Shown here in pieces: positions 9,757 to 18,525 of a stretch of 64,000 nucleotides of DNA. Both the position numbers and the translations under genes were made by a program. The notes under the pieces were generated by a model. The model ran no database searches and was not told where the DNA came from. It saw only the letters and a program-made list of their open reading frames with translations. The DNA comes from Clostridia bacterium (GTDB taxonomy: Bacteria; Bacillota; Clostridia; Lachnospirales; Lachnospiraceae). How positions within the stretch are numbered: the first letter of the stretch is position 1; each line of letters begins with the position of its first letter. Where the stretch lies: positions 1-64,000 of the forward strand of contig CAJTEN010000006.1 in the NCBI GenBank assembly GCA_910575245.1. The letters are read 5' to 3'.

Positions 9757-9859
9757 CGCCCTAAAAAAGTCCCGGAAACAGCATCTGATAAAAGACAGAA
9801 AGCATAAAATAACAACAGCCTTTTCGCATAGCGTTATGGGCATTATTGTAAATGAAAAT

Positions 9860-11170
9860 TTACTGGTAAACTAATTTATTTGCTTTACTCAATCCAACAG
9901 CAAACACAAGTGATACAATCTCTGCAACAAAAGGCGCAACCCAAATTGAATCGCTTCCAAAAAGCAAAGGAATACAAAAAATAGCAAGCGCTTTCACAAT
10001 AATCCCTCTGCTGACTGCAATGGCATTTGCTGCCCCTGTTCTTTTGGTGGAGAAAAAAAATGCTGTATAAATCAGGTTCAGGGCCATAGGTATAAAGGAC
10101 AGGCTAAAAAGCGGCAAAGCTGCCGATGCTGTCCGTACAAGGTCCGCGTCCCGGTTGAAGATGCGGATTACAGGTTTATCAAAGAAAAACAGCACTCCAT
10201 AAATCAAAACCGCCAAAATGCAGTTAATGATAATTCCACAGCGGAAATACCAGTTCATTTCATCTGTATCCTGTTTGCCGTAACAATGTCCCCAGAGGGG
10301 CTGTATGCCTTGCGCCACGCCGGATAAGATTGCATTTGCAAGGGAATAGATAAAGCTCAAAACGCTAAAGGTTGATACGCCGATATCCCCAACCAGTCTT
10401 GCCAACATAAGGTTATAGCAAAGTGCCGTAACAGGGGTTGTAAGTTGTGTGACTGCCTCTGGCACGCCGCGCTTGCAGATTTTTATCATCAGCCCTGAAT
10501 CCATTTTAAATGGCTTAATCCTAAGCCTGCCCTTTTTCAAAACAAAATGGGAAAGCAAAACAAAAACGGAAAGCACCTGCCCTAAGCCGGACGCAACTGC
10601 CGCTCCGGTAACGCCCATACCAAAAGGAAAGATAAACAGCCAGTCTAAGAAAATATTTGCCATTGCCCCTGCACACATACCAATGAAGGAAATTATTGGA
10701 GAGCCGTCATTCCTGACAAATACGGAAAGGCAATTACTCATGAGCATAGGAGTGGAAAAAGCCGAATAATAAAACAAATATTGTGCTGACATTTCACGCA
10801 TTTCCGCACTCAACGCTCTTGCACCACTTAAGTTGACAATCTGCTGGGAAAATACCATACCCACAACCGTCAGCAAAGCGGAAAGCAGTATGGTCAATGA
10901 AAAGGCTGTCATAAAAGCATGATTTGCCCCCTCATTATCTTCCCGCCCCATTCGAATAGCAACAACAGTTGCGCCGCCCATAGGAAACATGGCGGCAATG
11001 GCAACAACAAATGTAATAAATGGCACGCCGATATTGACAGCACCCAGAGCAGCAGAACCGATGCCCTGCCCAACAAAAATACCGTCAATAACATTGTAAA
11101 GATAGGTTACAAACAGTCCGCCCAATGCTGGGAAAATGTAACCAAACAAAGATTTTGTTTTTGCGTTCAT
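9860..11170 (-). CDS. MATE family efflux transporter (first copy)
   Basis: A 436-residue protein with about 12 membrane helices and the MATE N-terminal signature YNVIDGIFVGQGIGSAALGAVNIGVP. Residues around 150-170 (NCLSVFVRNDGSPIISFIGMCAGAMANIFLDWLF, read in parts) match the MepA/DinF-like branch. MATE pumps export cationic drugs in exchange for Na+ or H+. GGAGG precedes the ATG by 8 bases. A strong promoter and a structured leader lie upstream, suggesting drug-responsive control. It is only about 30% alike by eye to the second MATE gene in this window, so it is not a recent duplicate. Confidence 0.9.
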   Translation of the reverse strand: MNAKTKSLFGYIFPALGGLFVTYLYNVIDGIFVGQGIGSAALGAVNIGVPFITFVVAIAAMFPMGGATVVAIRMGREDNEGANHAFMTAFSLTILLSALLTVVGMVFSQQIVNLSGARALSAEMREMSAQYLFYYSAFSTPMLMSNCLSVFVRNDGSPIISFIGMCAGAMANIFLDWLFIFPFGMGVTGAAVASGLGQVLSVFVLLSHFVLKKGRLRIKPFKMDSGLMIKICKRGVPEAVTQLTTPVTALCYNLMLARLVGDIGVSTFSVLSFIYSLANAILSGVAQGIQPLWGHCYGKQDTDEMNWYFRCGIIINCILAVLIYGVLFFFDKPVIRIFNRDADLVRTASAALPLFSLSFIPMALNLIYTAFFFSTKRTGAANAIAVSRGIIVKALAIFCIPLLFGSDSIWVAPFVAEIVSLVFAVGLSKANKLVYQ

Positions 11171-11191
11171 AACGTTACCTCCATAAAGGAA

Positions 11192-11266
11192 GCGGAATAA
11201 AGCATTTTCAGCTTTACCCCGCCGTATAAAAGAAAAGCGGGATAAAGCCCTGAATGGTCTTATCCC
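11192..11266 (-). promoter_or_regulatory. Mutually exclusive hairpins (attenuator-like leader) before MATE
   Basis: On the minus strand four segments follow each other: A GGGATAAG (11266-11259), B GCTTTATCCCGC (11248-11237), C GCGGGGTAAAGC (11222-11211) and D GCTTTATTCCGC (11203-11192). A pairs with B, and B is followed by TTTTCTTTT as in an intrinsic terminator. B also pairs with C over 12 positions (one G-U), and C pairs with D just before the ribosome site. Such overlap is typical of transcription attenuators in drug-resistance leaders. The ligand or leader-peptide trigger is unknown. Confidence 0.65.
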
Positions 11267-11312
11267 ACTTCAACAATCTTATTTGATTGCAAGTCCTCTG
11301 ACAAGCAACTGT

Positions 11313-11341
11313 ATTCTATCATAAGATAATTTCAAAGTCAA
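11313..11341 (-). promoter_or_regulatory. Sigma-A type promoter for the MATE leader
   Basis: TTGACT (11341-11336), a 17-base spacer and TAGAAT (11318-11313) on the minus strand. Transcription would start near 11306, about 135 bases before the MATE ATG, covering the whole hairpin leader. Confidence 0.7.
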
Positions 11342-11439
11342 CGAAATAATTGATGGCATGATGACAGCTTTCTAAAAGACTTTTATTGTCACTACTCACG
11401 ATACTGCTCGTATTCTGTATAAAAATAAGGGATTTTGCG

Positions 11440-11518
11440 TGATAGTATAAAGTTTTGCCTGAGAGTATCCGGGTTTCCGTGATAATAACCGACTTTTGCC
11501 TGCGTGTTTATACTATCA
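11440..11518. repeat. 12-bp perfect inverted repeat with TTTTGCCTG motifs
   Basis: TGATAGTATAAA (11440-11451) is repeated inverted as TTTATACTATCA (11507-11518). The interval also contains TTTTGCCTGA and TTTTGCCTGCG, and the inverted arm continues into CAGGCAAAA. No gene is seen from 11342 to 11741. An 11-bp copy of TTTTGCCTGCG recurs at 16910-16920, on the far side of module 1. Confidence 0.5.
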
Positions 11519-11741
11519 GGCAAAACAACCCCAGAACAAATATCACCTACCGCCACCTCTAACTTTCAGGCAGAACGCAGAGGCAAAGCATTATGCGCCT
11601 CTGCGGAATAGGGTGTAAAGATTATATCTGTATATCCAGTGTGATGCCCGAAGATGGCTTTCAACGGATTCCCTTGTAACGCTGTCCAATATGCCCAAGT
11701 GTATCACATATTTTATTTTCATTCACTTTTTCCCTAAATCT

Positions 11742-11960
11742 TTAGAAAACCGAGAGAATTTCCGGTGCAGTCAGATTAGAATAAAAGCTGGTAGATTCAA
11801 TCGTGCTTCCAATAATTGTAGTTTTACCAGCTCCATTCCTGCCCAACAGTCCATATATCCGTCCTTTTCGAACGTGCATGGATACATTCCGGACAACAGA
11901 ACAACCGCCGTATTTTTTGCATAACCCATAAGTCTATATCGTATATTCCACTTCTGTCAC
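11742..11960 (-). pseudogene. Truncated ABC ATPase (bacitracin/lantibiotic immunity type)
   Basis: A GTG start overlapping the stop of the permease gene opens a frame that reads as the N-terminus of a BcrA/LanF-type ATPase (YGLCKKYGG, then YGLLGRNGAGKTTI, the Walker A). It has an in-frame TAG where a Glu codon is expected (TI-stop-TYG). Directly after the Walker A it jumps to IGSTIES and FYSNLTAPE, normally about 40 residues further on, then ends. Signature and Walker B motifs are missing. The gene is dead and was probably the next cistron of the module 1 operon. Confidence 0.8.
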
Positions 11961-14008
11961 CTGCTTTCATATATCATTCCAGATGTCGAAAGAACCAATT
12001 TCTTCTGAAGGAAGAAAAATATGATAAGCTGCATAAGGAATACTATAAGTGATAATCCTATAGCGACCAGCGTTATTTCAAATATGCGTGTAGCAGAAGA
12101 TGCTTCCATAAAACGGTTTATCATGAATGAAGCTGTGACACATCCGCAAATTGCAGGGAAAAAATAAATAAGCCCTATCTGTTTTCGGATCATCTTTTTC
12201 AGGTCATTTTCTTTTAACCCAAGATACATTGCCCTCTTGTAGCTCTCAGTATCCTGCATTATCGTTCCTGCAATTTTCAATCCCATTATCATAGTTGCTG
12301 ACACAAAAGAAATAATGGCAATAAAGAAAATCAGGATCAGATAAACCGCGCCTGCCTCCATCTGGACATCAAGCTCCGTCTGTTTTGCATAAGGATAAAA
12401 TTCCCACCATCGGGCGGCATACAATTCGTTTCCACCATAAGGGATATAAATATCTTCATAATTCTTTATTTTATCTTTAATAACCTGATTCTGCCAGCTC
12501 ACAAATATCTCCCCCTTGTTTATTGCTACAATCTCCGCCAGAAGTCTCTTTTGAAACTCACTGCTGTTTTCGGTATTACTGCCATGAAACAGATAATAGG
12601 TCATTTTATAGGAGGAATCCAAAGTATCACTTATTCTGTAAAAAGTATTATCACTGACGACTGCAAAGGAATTTATCTTTGCAGTTTCATTCAGTACACT
12701 TTCCTTTGAGACCAGTTTAATTTTTTGCAATGTAAAGTCTTCTTTTATACATGGATTATAAAACAGTCCTCTATCTTCCGAGCAGGTTTGAAACATGGAA
12801 TCATCGGAATCCTGAAAGTAAATATATCCGTCATCCGGAACAGACAGGTTCATGCCGGAGAGTGCATTAAAATCTGACACATTAACAACAATTTCCGGTG
12901 CCCACTCATTTCTTGAAGCATCCATATACTGATGCTCCCGTCCCAGCAGAAGCATATCCAATGAATGCCATTCGTTTAAAGAAATACCGCTTTCTTCTGC
13001 AAAGGAGCGTATCCTGCTTTCATCAAGCTTCTCTCCTGATTCCCCGGCTAAAACAGCATAATCATATGGTTCTTCCTTGATTAAATAATAAAGTTCCAAG
13101 AATATGCCCCCATTAAAACATATAGAAAATACCGTAAGCGTAATCAACAGTGAAGAAACAAATAAGGACAATGTGTATTGGTTCCCTTTTTGCCTTACAA
13201 GATTGTAAAACAGGATATCTTTCCGATATGCGTTAGGAAAAAAACGCTTTATAATGCTCCCCATAGAAGTAATCTGCGCCGTCAGAATATACATTCCAAT
13301 CACACTGACGCCGAGAAAAAGAACGGAGAAACTTTTCAGTGGGTAGATAACCGCAGTAATATTAAACAATATCAGTCCCAAAGGAACTGCTGTCAGCCCT
13401 ACGATACCCAAAAGCGGGTGGGAGGCTTTCACCTCCTCACCTTCAGATGATGAACGCAGAATCCTGATCACATCTAACCCTGCTATATGAACTGCATTTC
13501 TGATACGCAGGATAACCCATGCCAATATCCATAACCCTCCTGCAATCAGCAGCCCTTCCCATCCAACGCGAAAGGCTTCATCCGTATAGGAAATGAATAA
13601 AGACAGCAGAGACCATATGCCAAAAGAGAACGGAACGGCCAAAGCAAGACCGGCAGCCCCTCCAATCAAAAATGTCATGTCAAGCTGCCTGTTTTGTATT
13701 TTACCAACAGATTTTGGTGAAAGACCAAGGGAAAGGAATACCCCAATCTCCCCCATTTGAAGCTGTATATAAATAGCATTAGCGTAAAAAAGAAAAACAA
13801 TCATACCAATCAGTGTAATCCCATACATTCCAAGTGAAATCAGGTAAGTCGATCCATCTGTCATCAATACATCGGTGATAACTTTACTGAAAAGCAAGAC
13901 ACCATAAGCCCCGGTCATGGCTACTGCAAAGCAAATTGACAGTCCAAAAAGAATGTATCGGCTTTTGTTCTGACGAATCAGCTTTCGGGTGATTTCATTT
14001 AATGTCAT
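11957..14008 (-). CDS. Module 1 ABC permease, FtsX/BceB-like
   Basis: A 683-residue permease. Membrane helices at about 18-40 and 55-80, further helices to 320, a large extracytoplasmic region (roughly 320-560) and three C-terminal helices fit the ten-helix BceB/VraG plan. SLGLSPKSVGKIQNRQ and LGLKENDLKKMIRKQIGLIYFFP are FtsX-like coupling segments. With its ATPase it would detoxify or sense cell-wall-active peptides; the peptide is unknown. It overlaps the ATPase gene by 4 bp (ATGA), so they are translationally coupled. Confidence 0.87.
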   Translation of the reverse strand: MTLNEITRKLIRQNKSRYILFGLSICFAVAMTGAYGVLLFSKVITDVLMTDGSTYLISLGMYGITLIGMIVFLFYANAIYIQLQMGEIGVFLSLGLSPKSVGKIQNRQLDMTFLIGGAAGLALAVPFSFGIWSLLSLFISYTDEAFRVGWEGLLIAGGLWILAWVILRIRNAVHIAGLDVIRILRSSSEGEEVKASHPLLGIVGLTAVPLGLILFNITAVIYPLKSFSVLFLGVSVIGMYILTAQITSMGSIIKRFFPNAYRKDILFYNLVRQKGNQYTLSLFVSSLLITLTVFSICFNGGIFLELYYLIKEEPYDYAVLAGESGEKLDESRIRSFAEESGISLNEWHSLDMLLLGREHQYMDASRNEWAPEIVVNVSDFNALSGMNLSVPDDGYIYFQDSDDSMFQTCSEDRGLFYNPCIKEDFTLQKIKLVSKESVLNETAKINSFAVVSDNTFYRISDTLDSSYKMTYYLFHGSNTENSSEFQKRLLAEIVAINKGEIFVSWQNQVIKDKIKNYEDIYIPYGGNELYAARWWEFYPYAKQTELDVQMEAGAVYLILIFFIAIISFVSATMIMGLKIAGTIMQDTESYKRAMYLGLKENDLKKMIRKQIGLIYFFPAICGCVTASFMINRFMEASSATRIFEITLVAIGLSLIVFLMQLIIFFFLQKKLVLSTSGMIYESR

Positions 14009-14757
14009 TGTCCCACCTCCACAATCTTCAAAAATTCCAGAATATCATTCATAAACTGCCTCTGTTCTTTCTGACGCGCCAATTCCTTTACTATCATCCC
14101 ATCCGATAAAGCAATCACACGATCTGCATAAGAAGCAGCAATCGCATCATGTGTCACCATCAAAACTGTAGCCCCAAACTGTTCCTTCGCAAACAGAAAC
14201 GCTTCTATGACAGCATTGCTTGACTTGGAATCAAGATTGCCAGTCGGCTCATCAGCTAAGATTAACAACGGCTCATTGGATAAAGCTCTTGCAATAGCCA
14301 CCCGTTGTTTTTGCCCGCCGGAAAGCTCGCCCGGATATTTACCGGAAATATCCTCAATGCCAAAGGCGCACAGCAAATCTCTTGTTTTTTCTTCCATATC
14401 TGCGGCAGGCTTTTGGGCGATGATTTGTGGAAGGAGAATATTTTCCTGCACTGTCAACCCATCTATCAGCATAAAATCCTGAAAGATAAAACCTAATATA
14501 CCGGAACGGATTTCAGCCTGTTTCTCTTTATCCGTATGAAGCATATCCACAGAACCCACTTTCATTTGACCGCTGTCTGCCGATAAAAAGCCTGACACGA
14601 TGTTCAGCAGTGTCGTTTTCCCACTGCCGGACGGTCCCATGACCGCAACAAATTCACCTCTGTTCATTTCCATGCTGACACCTTTCAACACAGGATAGGT
14701 ATTCCCTTTTGTAACGTAAGATTTTTGCAATCCTGATACAGATAGTATTTTTTCCAT
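14005..14757 (-). CDS. Module 1 ABC ATPase (MacB/BceA-like)
   Basis: A 250-residue ATPase with Walker A GPSGSGKTT, Q-loop FIFQDFM, signature LSGGQKQRVAIARAL, Walker B LLILADEPTGNLD and a switch His in VTHD. This is the MacB/LolD-like class that pairs with FtsX permeases. The start at 14757 is chosen because AAGGAG lies 9 bases upstream; a GTG six codons earlier contains that same site and is unlikely. It is followed, with a 4-bp overlap, by its permease. Confidence 0.93.
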   Translation of the reverse strand: MEKILSVSGLQKSYVTKGNTYPVLKGVSMEMNRGEFVAVMGPSGSGKTTLLNIVSGFLSADSGQMKVGSVDMLHTDKEKQAEIRSGILGFIFQDFMLIDGLTVQENILLPQIIAQKPAADMEEKTRDLLCAFGIEDISGKYPGELSGGQKQRVAIARALSNEPLLILADEPTGNLDSKSSNAVIEAFLFAKEQFGATVLMVTHDAIAASYADRVIALSDGMIVKELARQKEQRQFMNDILEFLKIVEVGQ

Positions 14758-14787
14758 GTACGAATACTCCTTCACAAATTATTTCCG

Positions 14788-14825
14788 GAGAAAATAAAAA
14801 CTCTCCTTAGTAATACAAGGAGAGT
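14788..14825 (-). terminator. Intrinsic terminator or attenuator between kinase and ABC genes
   Basis: On the minus strand ACTCTCCTT and AAGGAGAGT form a perfect 9-bp stem with an 8-base loop, followed by TTTTTATTTT. It lies between the histidine kinase stop and the ABC ATPase start, so the two halves of module 1 can be expressed separately. Confidence 0.8.
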
Positions 14826-14851
14826 GTAAATGAAAAATATCACAAAAGTAT

Positions 14852-15952
14852 CTACTTTTCCAACAAAAATGAAAATTGTACTCTGGCGCCAGAATCCGGC
14901 GTATTGCTGATCGTAATGCCTCCACCATGTTTTTCACATAGGATTTTACAGATATTCAATCCAAGACCAAAATGTGAAGATTCGGATTGTCCGGAAGTAT
15001 AAAAGGGATTAAGCGCCTGCTCCAGAGCTTTCGGACTAAATCCTGCTCCATCATCAATCATTTCAAAAGAAAGTAAATGATTCTGCTCATACAGACGCAC
15101 AAAAACTTTATTTTCAGCATATCGGCAGGCATTTCTCATAACATTTTCCAACACCCTGAAAATCAGGGAAAGATCTCCCCTAACCTCCTGTAGATTGGCT
15201 TCATTTATAACGGAAATATTTTTCCCATACTCCTTAGCTGTCAATTTTATGTTGTCATCCAACATTTTCATAAATCTGTCTATTGGAACAGTCTGCATTT
15301 TGACTGGTGTATCCTCTAATTTTTGGATTTTGTTCATAACCTCGACATAATCTTCCAAACGCTCAATATAATATGCCATCATGTGGTTCGTTTCCAGCAG
15401 TTTTGCATCTACTTTTTCCGGAAACGGGATATATTCTTCCAAAAAATCCGTATATCCCTGCAATACCGTGAGCGGCGTGCGTAAATCATGTGCAAAGGCT
15501 GCATTGAGTTTTCTGCGTTCTTCTGTCATTCGCCATATCTTTTTATAATTATTCTGCAATTCATTCTTCATCCGTTCAAAAGACCTGCAAAGTGTTCCTA
15601 ATTCATCTTCCGCATCATACTGTATCGAAAAATCCAGATTATCCACGGCTATCTGCTCTATTCCCTCCGTTAATGCCTTTAACGGAGAAGAAAGTTTAAA
15701 TCTATAGAAAATATACGATCCTACGATGATTACAACACAAACATATATACCCACAGTTGATATGGAAAAGAAATCATGCCAATACATAGCCGGATTTTCC
15801 GAATTTTCCGCTACAAGAGCATAATAGCTTGGACGTGTCGCCAATAATATCGCCATCGCTCCTGAAAAGGCGATAAAAAGAGAAACCACGATTGTAAGGG
15901 TTAAAGCCTTTTTCAAAGAAAGATTTTTATAAACCGTTTTTAATTTCCCCAT
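14852..15952 (-). CDS. Module 1 sensor histidine kinase
   Basis: A 366-residue kinase with helices at about 16-38 and 66-86 and a short outside loop between them. A HAMP linker (FKLSSPLKALTEGIEQIA) follows, then the dimerisation box AFAHDLRTPLTVLQGY with the phospho-accepting His, and the ATPase boxes NACRYA, DDGAGF and SHFGLGLNICK. The small outside loop fits kinases that take their signal from the partner ABC transporter. The ATG lies inside the last codons of the response regulator (13-bp overlap). Confidence 0.92.
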   Translation of the reverse strand: MGKLKTVYKNLSLKKALTLTIVVSLFIAFSGAMAILLATRPSYYALVAENSENPAMYWHDFFSISTVGIYVCVVIIVGSYIFYRFKLSSPLKALTEGIEQIAVDNLDFSIQYDAEDELGTLCRSFERMKNELQNNYKKIWRMTEERRKLNAAFAHDLRTPLTVLQGYTDFLEEYIPFPEKVDAKLLETNHMMAYYIERLEDYVEVMNKIQKLEDTPVKMQTVPIDRFMKMLDDNIKLTAKEYGKNISVINEANLQEVRGDLSLIFRVLENVMRNACRYAENKVFVRLYEQNHLLSFEMIDDGAGFSPKALEQALNPFYTSGQSESSHFGLGLNICKILCEKHGGGITISNTPDSGARVQFSFLLEK

Positions 15953-16617
15953 TTATACCCTATCCCCCAGACCGTTTCAATATAAGTTTTCTTTGTATAC
16001 TCCATAAATTTTTTTCTGATTCTCCGCATATGTTCTACTATAATGGAACTATTCCCCTCACTATCATATCCCCAGACAACTTCGTAGATCCTTTCTTTAT
16101 CAAAAACCTGCCCCGGATTCCTTGTAAGTAATTCAATAATATCAAATTCTTTTTTGGTAAACGGAATCACTTTTTCTTGGTAAGCCACCTGCCTTTTATC
16201 ATAATTTATGGCAAGGCTGTCAAAAAATTTTACTGATAATCTGGAATTTCCCCGGTTTTCACGGCGTAAATGCGCTTCTACCCTTGCCCCCAACTCGCCT
16301 AACTTGAAGGGCTTTACCACATAATCATCGCCACCTGACTGGAACCCAATAATTGCATCCGTTTCTTCTACTTTTGCAGTCAAAAAAATGATAGGGCATG
16401 ATACATGATCCCTGATTTCTCTGCACACTTCCAGCCCATCCATGTCAGGCATATTGATGTCAAGCAGAATAATATCAGGTTTTGAATTAATCCCCTTAAG
16501 GGCTTCTGTTCCACTCATAGCTGTATATACCAAGTACCCATGAAATTCAAAATAGTCCCTTAACATAGTGACAATGCCCTGTTCATCATCAACTATTAAA
16601 ATTTTATATTTTATCAT
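15940..16617 (-). CDS. Module 1 OmpR/PhoB-family response regulator
   Basis: A 225-residue regulator. The receiver starts ILIVDDEQ, with phospho-acceptor Asp in LLDINMPDMDG and the conserved Lys in VKPFKLGEL. The winged-helix DNA-binding domain covers about 125-225 (FTKKEFDIIELLTRNPGQVFDKERI, in parts, and YIETVWGIGYKW). The start at 16617 is preceded by GGGAG; an upstream frame to 16677 lacks a site. It would activate the module 1 ABC genes. Confidence 0.93.
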   Translation of the reverse strand: MIKYKILIVDDEQGIVTMLRDYFEFHGYLVYTAMSGTEALKGINSKPDIILLDINMPDMDGLEVCREIRDHVSCPIIFLTAKVEETDAIIGFQSGGDDYVVKPFKLGELGARVEAHLRRENRGNSRLSVKFFDSLAINYDKRQVAYQEKVIPFTKKEFDIIELLTRNPGQVFDKERIYEVVWGYDSEGNSSIIVEHMRRIRKKFMEYTKKTYIETVWGIGYKWGN

Positions 16618-16648
16618 AAAATTTCTCCCGTTTTGCAATATGCTATAC

Positions 16649-16677
16649 ATTATACTGCTCAGACAATATATATACAA
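16649..16677 (-). promoter_or_regulatory. Promoter for the module 1 two-component genes
   Basis: TTGTAT (16677-16672), a 17-base spacer and TATAAT (16654-16649) lie 32 bases before the response-regulator ATG. Confidence 0.65.
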
Positions 16678-16805
16678 TTCCCATTTCTCTATTACTTCGG
16701 CAGAAAACCATCCATGCTAAAGCAATAACACCCACTGAATTATATAATAAAAATTTGCTATTTTTCATCCGATAGCTCGAAACGTCTATTTTACGGGCAT
16801 GGAAA

Positions 16806-16836
16806 GCAAAAAAGGACTACGCAAGCAGCCCCTTTT
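16806..16836 (-). terminator. Terminator-like hairpin after the second MATE gene
   Basis: On the minus strand AAAGGGGCT and AGTCCTTTT pair (two G-U) around a 7-base loop and run into TTTTTTGC. It lies about 130 bases after the MATE stop and before the module 1 promoter, so it would insulate them. Confidence 0.6.
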
Positions 16837-16969
16837 CTTGTTTCATCAATATTTCATTCTGTTTTTATCATTAATTTGTATTCCATCACGGGAACCGGCT
16901 ATATAAGGGTTTTGCCTGCGAGCCGTATCAACAGTTTAGGACGCATTTTCGCCTATCCGCTCCATTTTC

Positions 16970-18307
16970 TTAATTTCCCTGAAACAAAAGGATAAAAGCC
17001 AAAGCGTCTGCGGTAGACCCCGCCATCAGAATACCTGTCAGCCCAAAGAATCGGGATAAAATGAGCATGGCCGGAATATAAAAGATTACCTGCTTTGACA
17101 AGGAAGTAATCGCTGCTTTCATGGGCTGCCCGATTGCCTGGAATAATACACCAGCACACATCTGCAAGCCATTCAAAAATGTAAGCAGCAGATAAATATG
17201 GAAACATTTGACCGCAAATTCCTCGTACAGCGCAGATTCCGTCCCGAATATCCGGATAAGCTGCAGCGGAAAACACTGGAAAATGATCCATGAAACAAAG
17301 GTTATGATCGTAGCAACTCCTGCACTCAGCAAAAAGGTCTTTTTCACACGGTCATATTTCTTTGCGCCGTAATTGAACCCGATGATTGGCTGGCTGCCGC
17401 TTGCAACACCAATGCCAATGGAAAATGCAAGCATACTCACTTTCATACACAAGCCGAAGGTTGTGAGCGGAATATCTGCACCATAAGGAGAGATCGCGCC
17501 GTATTTTGTTGTCAGATTGTTTGATACAAATGCCACCACCGTTGAAGTCAGGTTGTTGGCTCCGCTTGCAAATCCAAGGCTCGCGATTCTTCCTGCCGTC
17601 CGGATATCAAAAGTAAAAGACTGTCTGGACAGTTTGATCGTTTTCAGACGGAACAGATAAGCGATGTTAAACAAAAGTCCGAACAACTGGCTTATAATGG
17701 TGGCGATTGCAGCACCTTCAACGCCCCAGTGGAACACAAAGATGAAAATCGGGTCAAGAATGATGTTGAGAATTGCCCCGATCATCATGGAAAGCATGGC
17801 ATAACGCGGACTTCCGTCTGTCCGGATCGCACTGTTAATGGTATTTCCGACAATCTGAAAAGTAAATCCGATCACGATGATGCGTCCATAATCAAGAGCA
17901 TAGGGAAGGATATTTTCCGTGGCTCCGAATATCAGGCATAACGGCCTTAAGAAGGCAAAAGCGATAACGGTCCAGATAATGCCAAATATACTTCCATAAA
18001 TGATTGATGTCCCAAGTCCTTTCGCTGCTTTCTCACCCTCTCCCTTTCCAAGGCTGAGACTAAAAAAAGCTGCAAGTCCGTCACCAAAAAGCGTGGCGAT
18101 CGCAATTGTAATCGTCGCTATCGGGGCAATAATGTTCGTTGCCCCGTTTCCCAAAAACCCTACGCCCTGGCCAATAAAAATCTGGTCCACCATGTTATAA
18201 AGGGAATTGATGATCAGAGCTATGATGCTTGGGATGGCATACCTTGCCAGCAGCCTCCCCACCCGTTCAATCCCAAGCGGATTTTCCACAGTTGTTGCCT
18301 TATTCAT
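16970..18307 (-). CDS. MATE family efflux transporter (second copy, frameshifted C-terminus)
   Basis: A 445-residue protein with 12 membrane helices and the MATE signatures SLYNMVDQIFIGQGVG and IRTDGSPRYAMLSMMIGAILNIILDPIF (read in parts). It ends abruptly after FILLFQGN. In the next frame the sequence continues IKKMERIGENAS, the usual basic C-terminal tail of this group, so a one-base change in the G-run near 16975 has cut or altered the last dozen residues. This probably does not stop function. The gene lies downstream of marR in the same direction, and dyads of a shared type stand before both, suggesting MarR control. Confidence 0.88.
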   Translation of the reverse strand: MNKATTVENPLGIERVGRLLARYAIPSIIALIINSLYNMVDQIFIGQGVGFLGNGATNIIAPIATITIAIATLFGDGLAAFFSLSLGKGEGEKAAKGLGTSIIYGSIFGIIWTVIAFAFLRPLCLIFGATENILPYALDYGRIIVIGFTFQIVGNTINSAIRTDGSPRYAMLSMMIGAILNIILDPIFIFVFHWGVEGAAIATIISQLFGLLFNIAYLFRLKTIKLSRQSFTFDIRTAGRIASLGFASGANNLTSTVVAFVSNNLTTKYGAISPYGADIPLTTFGLCMKVSMLAFSIGIGVASGSQPIIGFNYGAKKYDRVKKTFLLSAGVATIITFVSWIIFQCFPLQLIRIFGTESALYEEFAVKCFHIYLLLTFLNGLQMCAGVLFQAIGQPMKAAITSLSKQVIFYIPAMLILSRFFGLTGILMAGSTADALAFILLFQGN

Positions 18308-18364
18308 GATACTTCATCCTCCTATATGCAATCAAATTTTTAGAAAAGTAACACATCTCAATTT

Positions 18365-18380
18365 AATTAGATTTCTAATT
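18365..18380. promoter_or_regulatory. Putative MarR operator upstream of MATE
   Basis: AATTAGA-TT-TCTAATT is a perfect dyad 58 bases before the MATE start. Related dyads stand at 18488-18497 and 18969-18984. Confidence 0.5.
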
Positions 18381-18487
18381 ATTTGGGTAAAAAATTTCTC
18401 CTAAGCGGAACTGAACGTGCTGGCCGCAAACCCGTTTTTATTTTTGCAAACAAAATCATCATCTCCATTCCTTGACAGCGAAACAAA

Positions 18488-18497
18488 TAGAATTCTA
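18488..18497. promoter_or_regulatory. Second related dyad in the marR-MATE gap
   Basis: TAGAATTCTA, a perfect 10-bp palindrome 29 bases past the marR stop, has the same TAGA/TCTA half-sites as the dyad before MATE. Confidence 0.4.
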
Positions 18498-18525
18498 AGT
18501 ATATAGATAAAAAGAATGCTGTATT

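Noticed and set aside
16953-17291. 112-codon frame inside the second MATE gene
   Set aside because: Shadow of the MATE gene in another frame; only its very end touches the frameshifted tail.
9860-18307. The two MATE genes as a recent tandem duplication
   Set aside because: They share only family-level motifs and differ through most of their length, so they are separate lineages.
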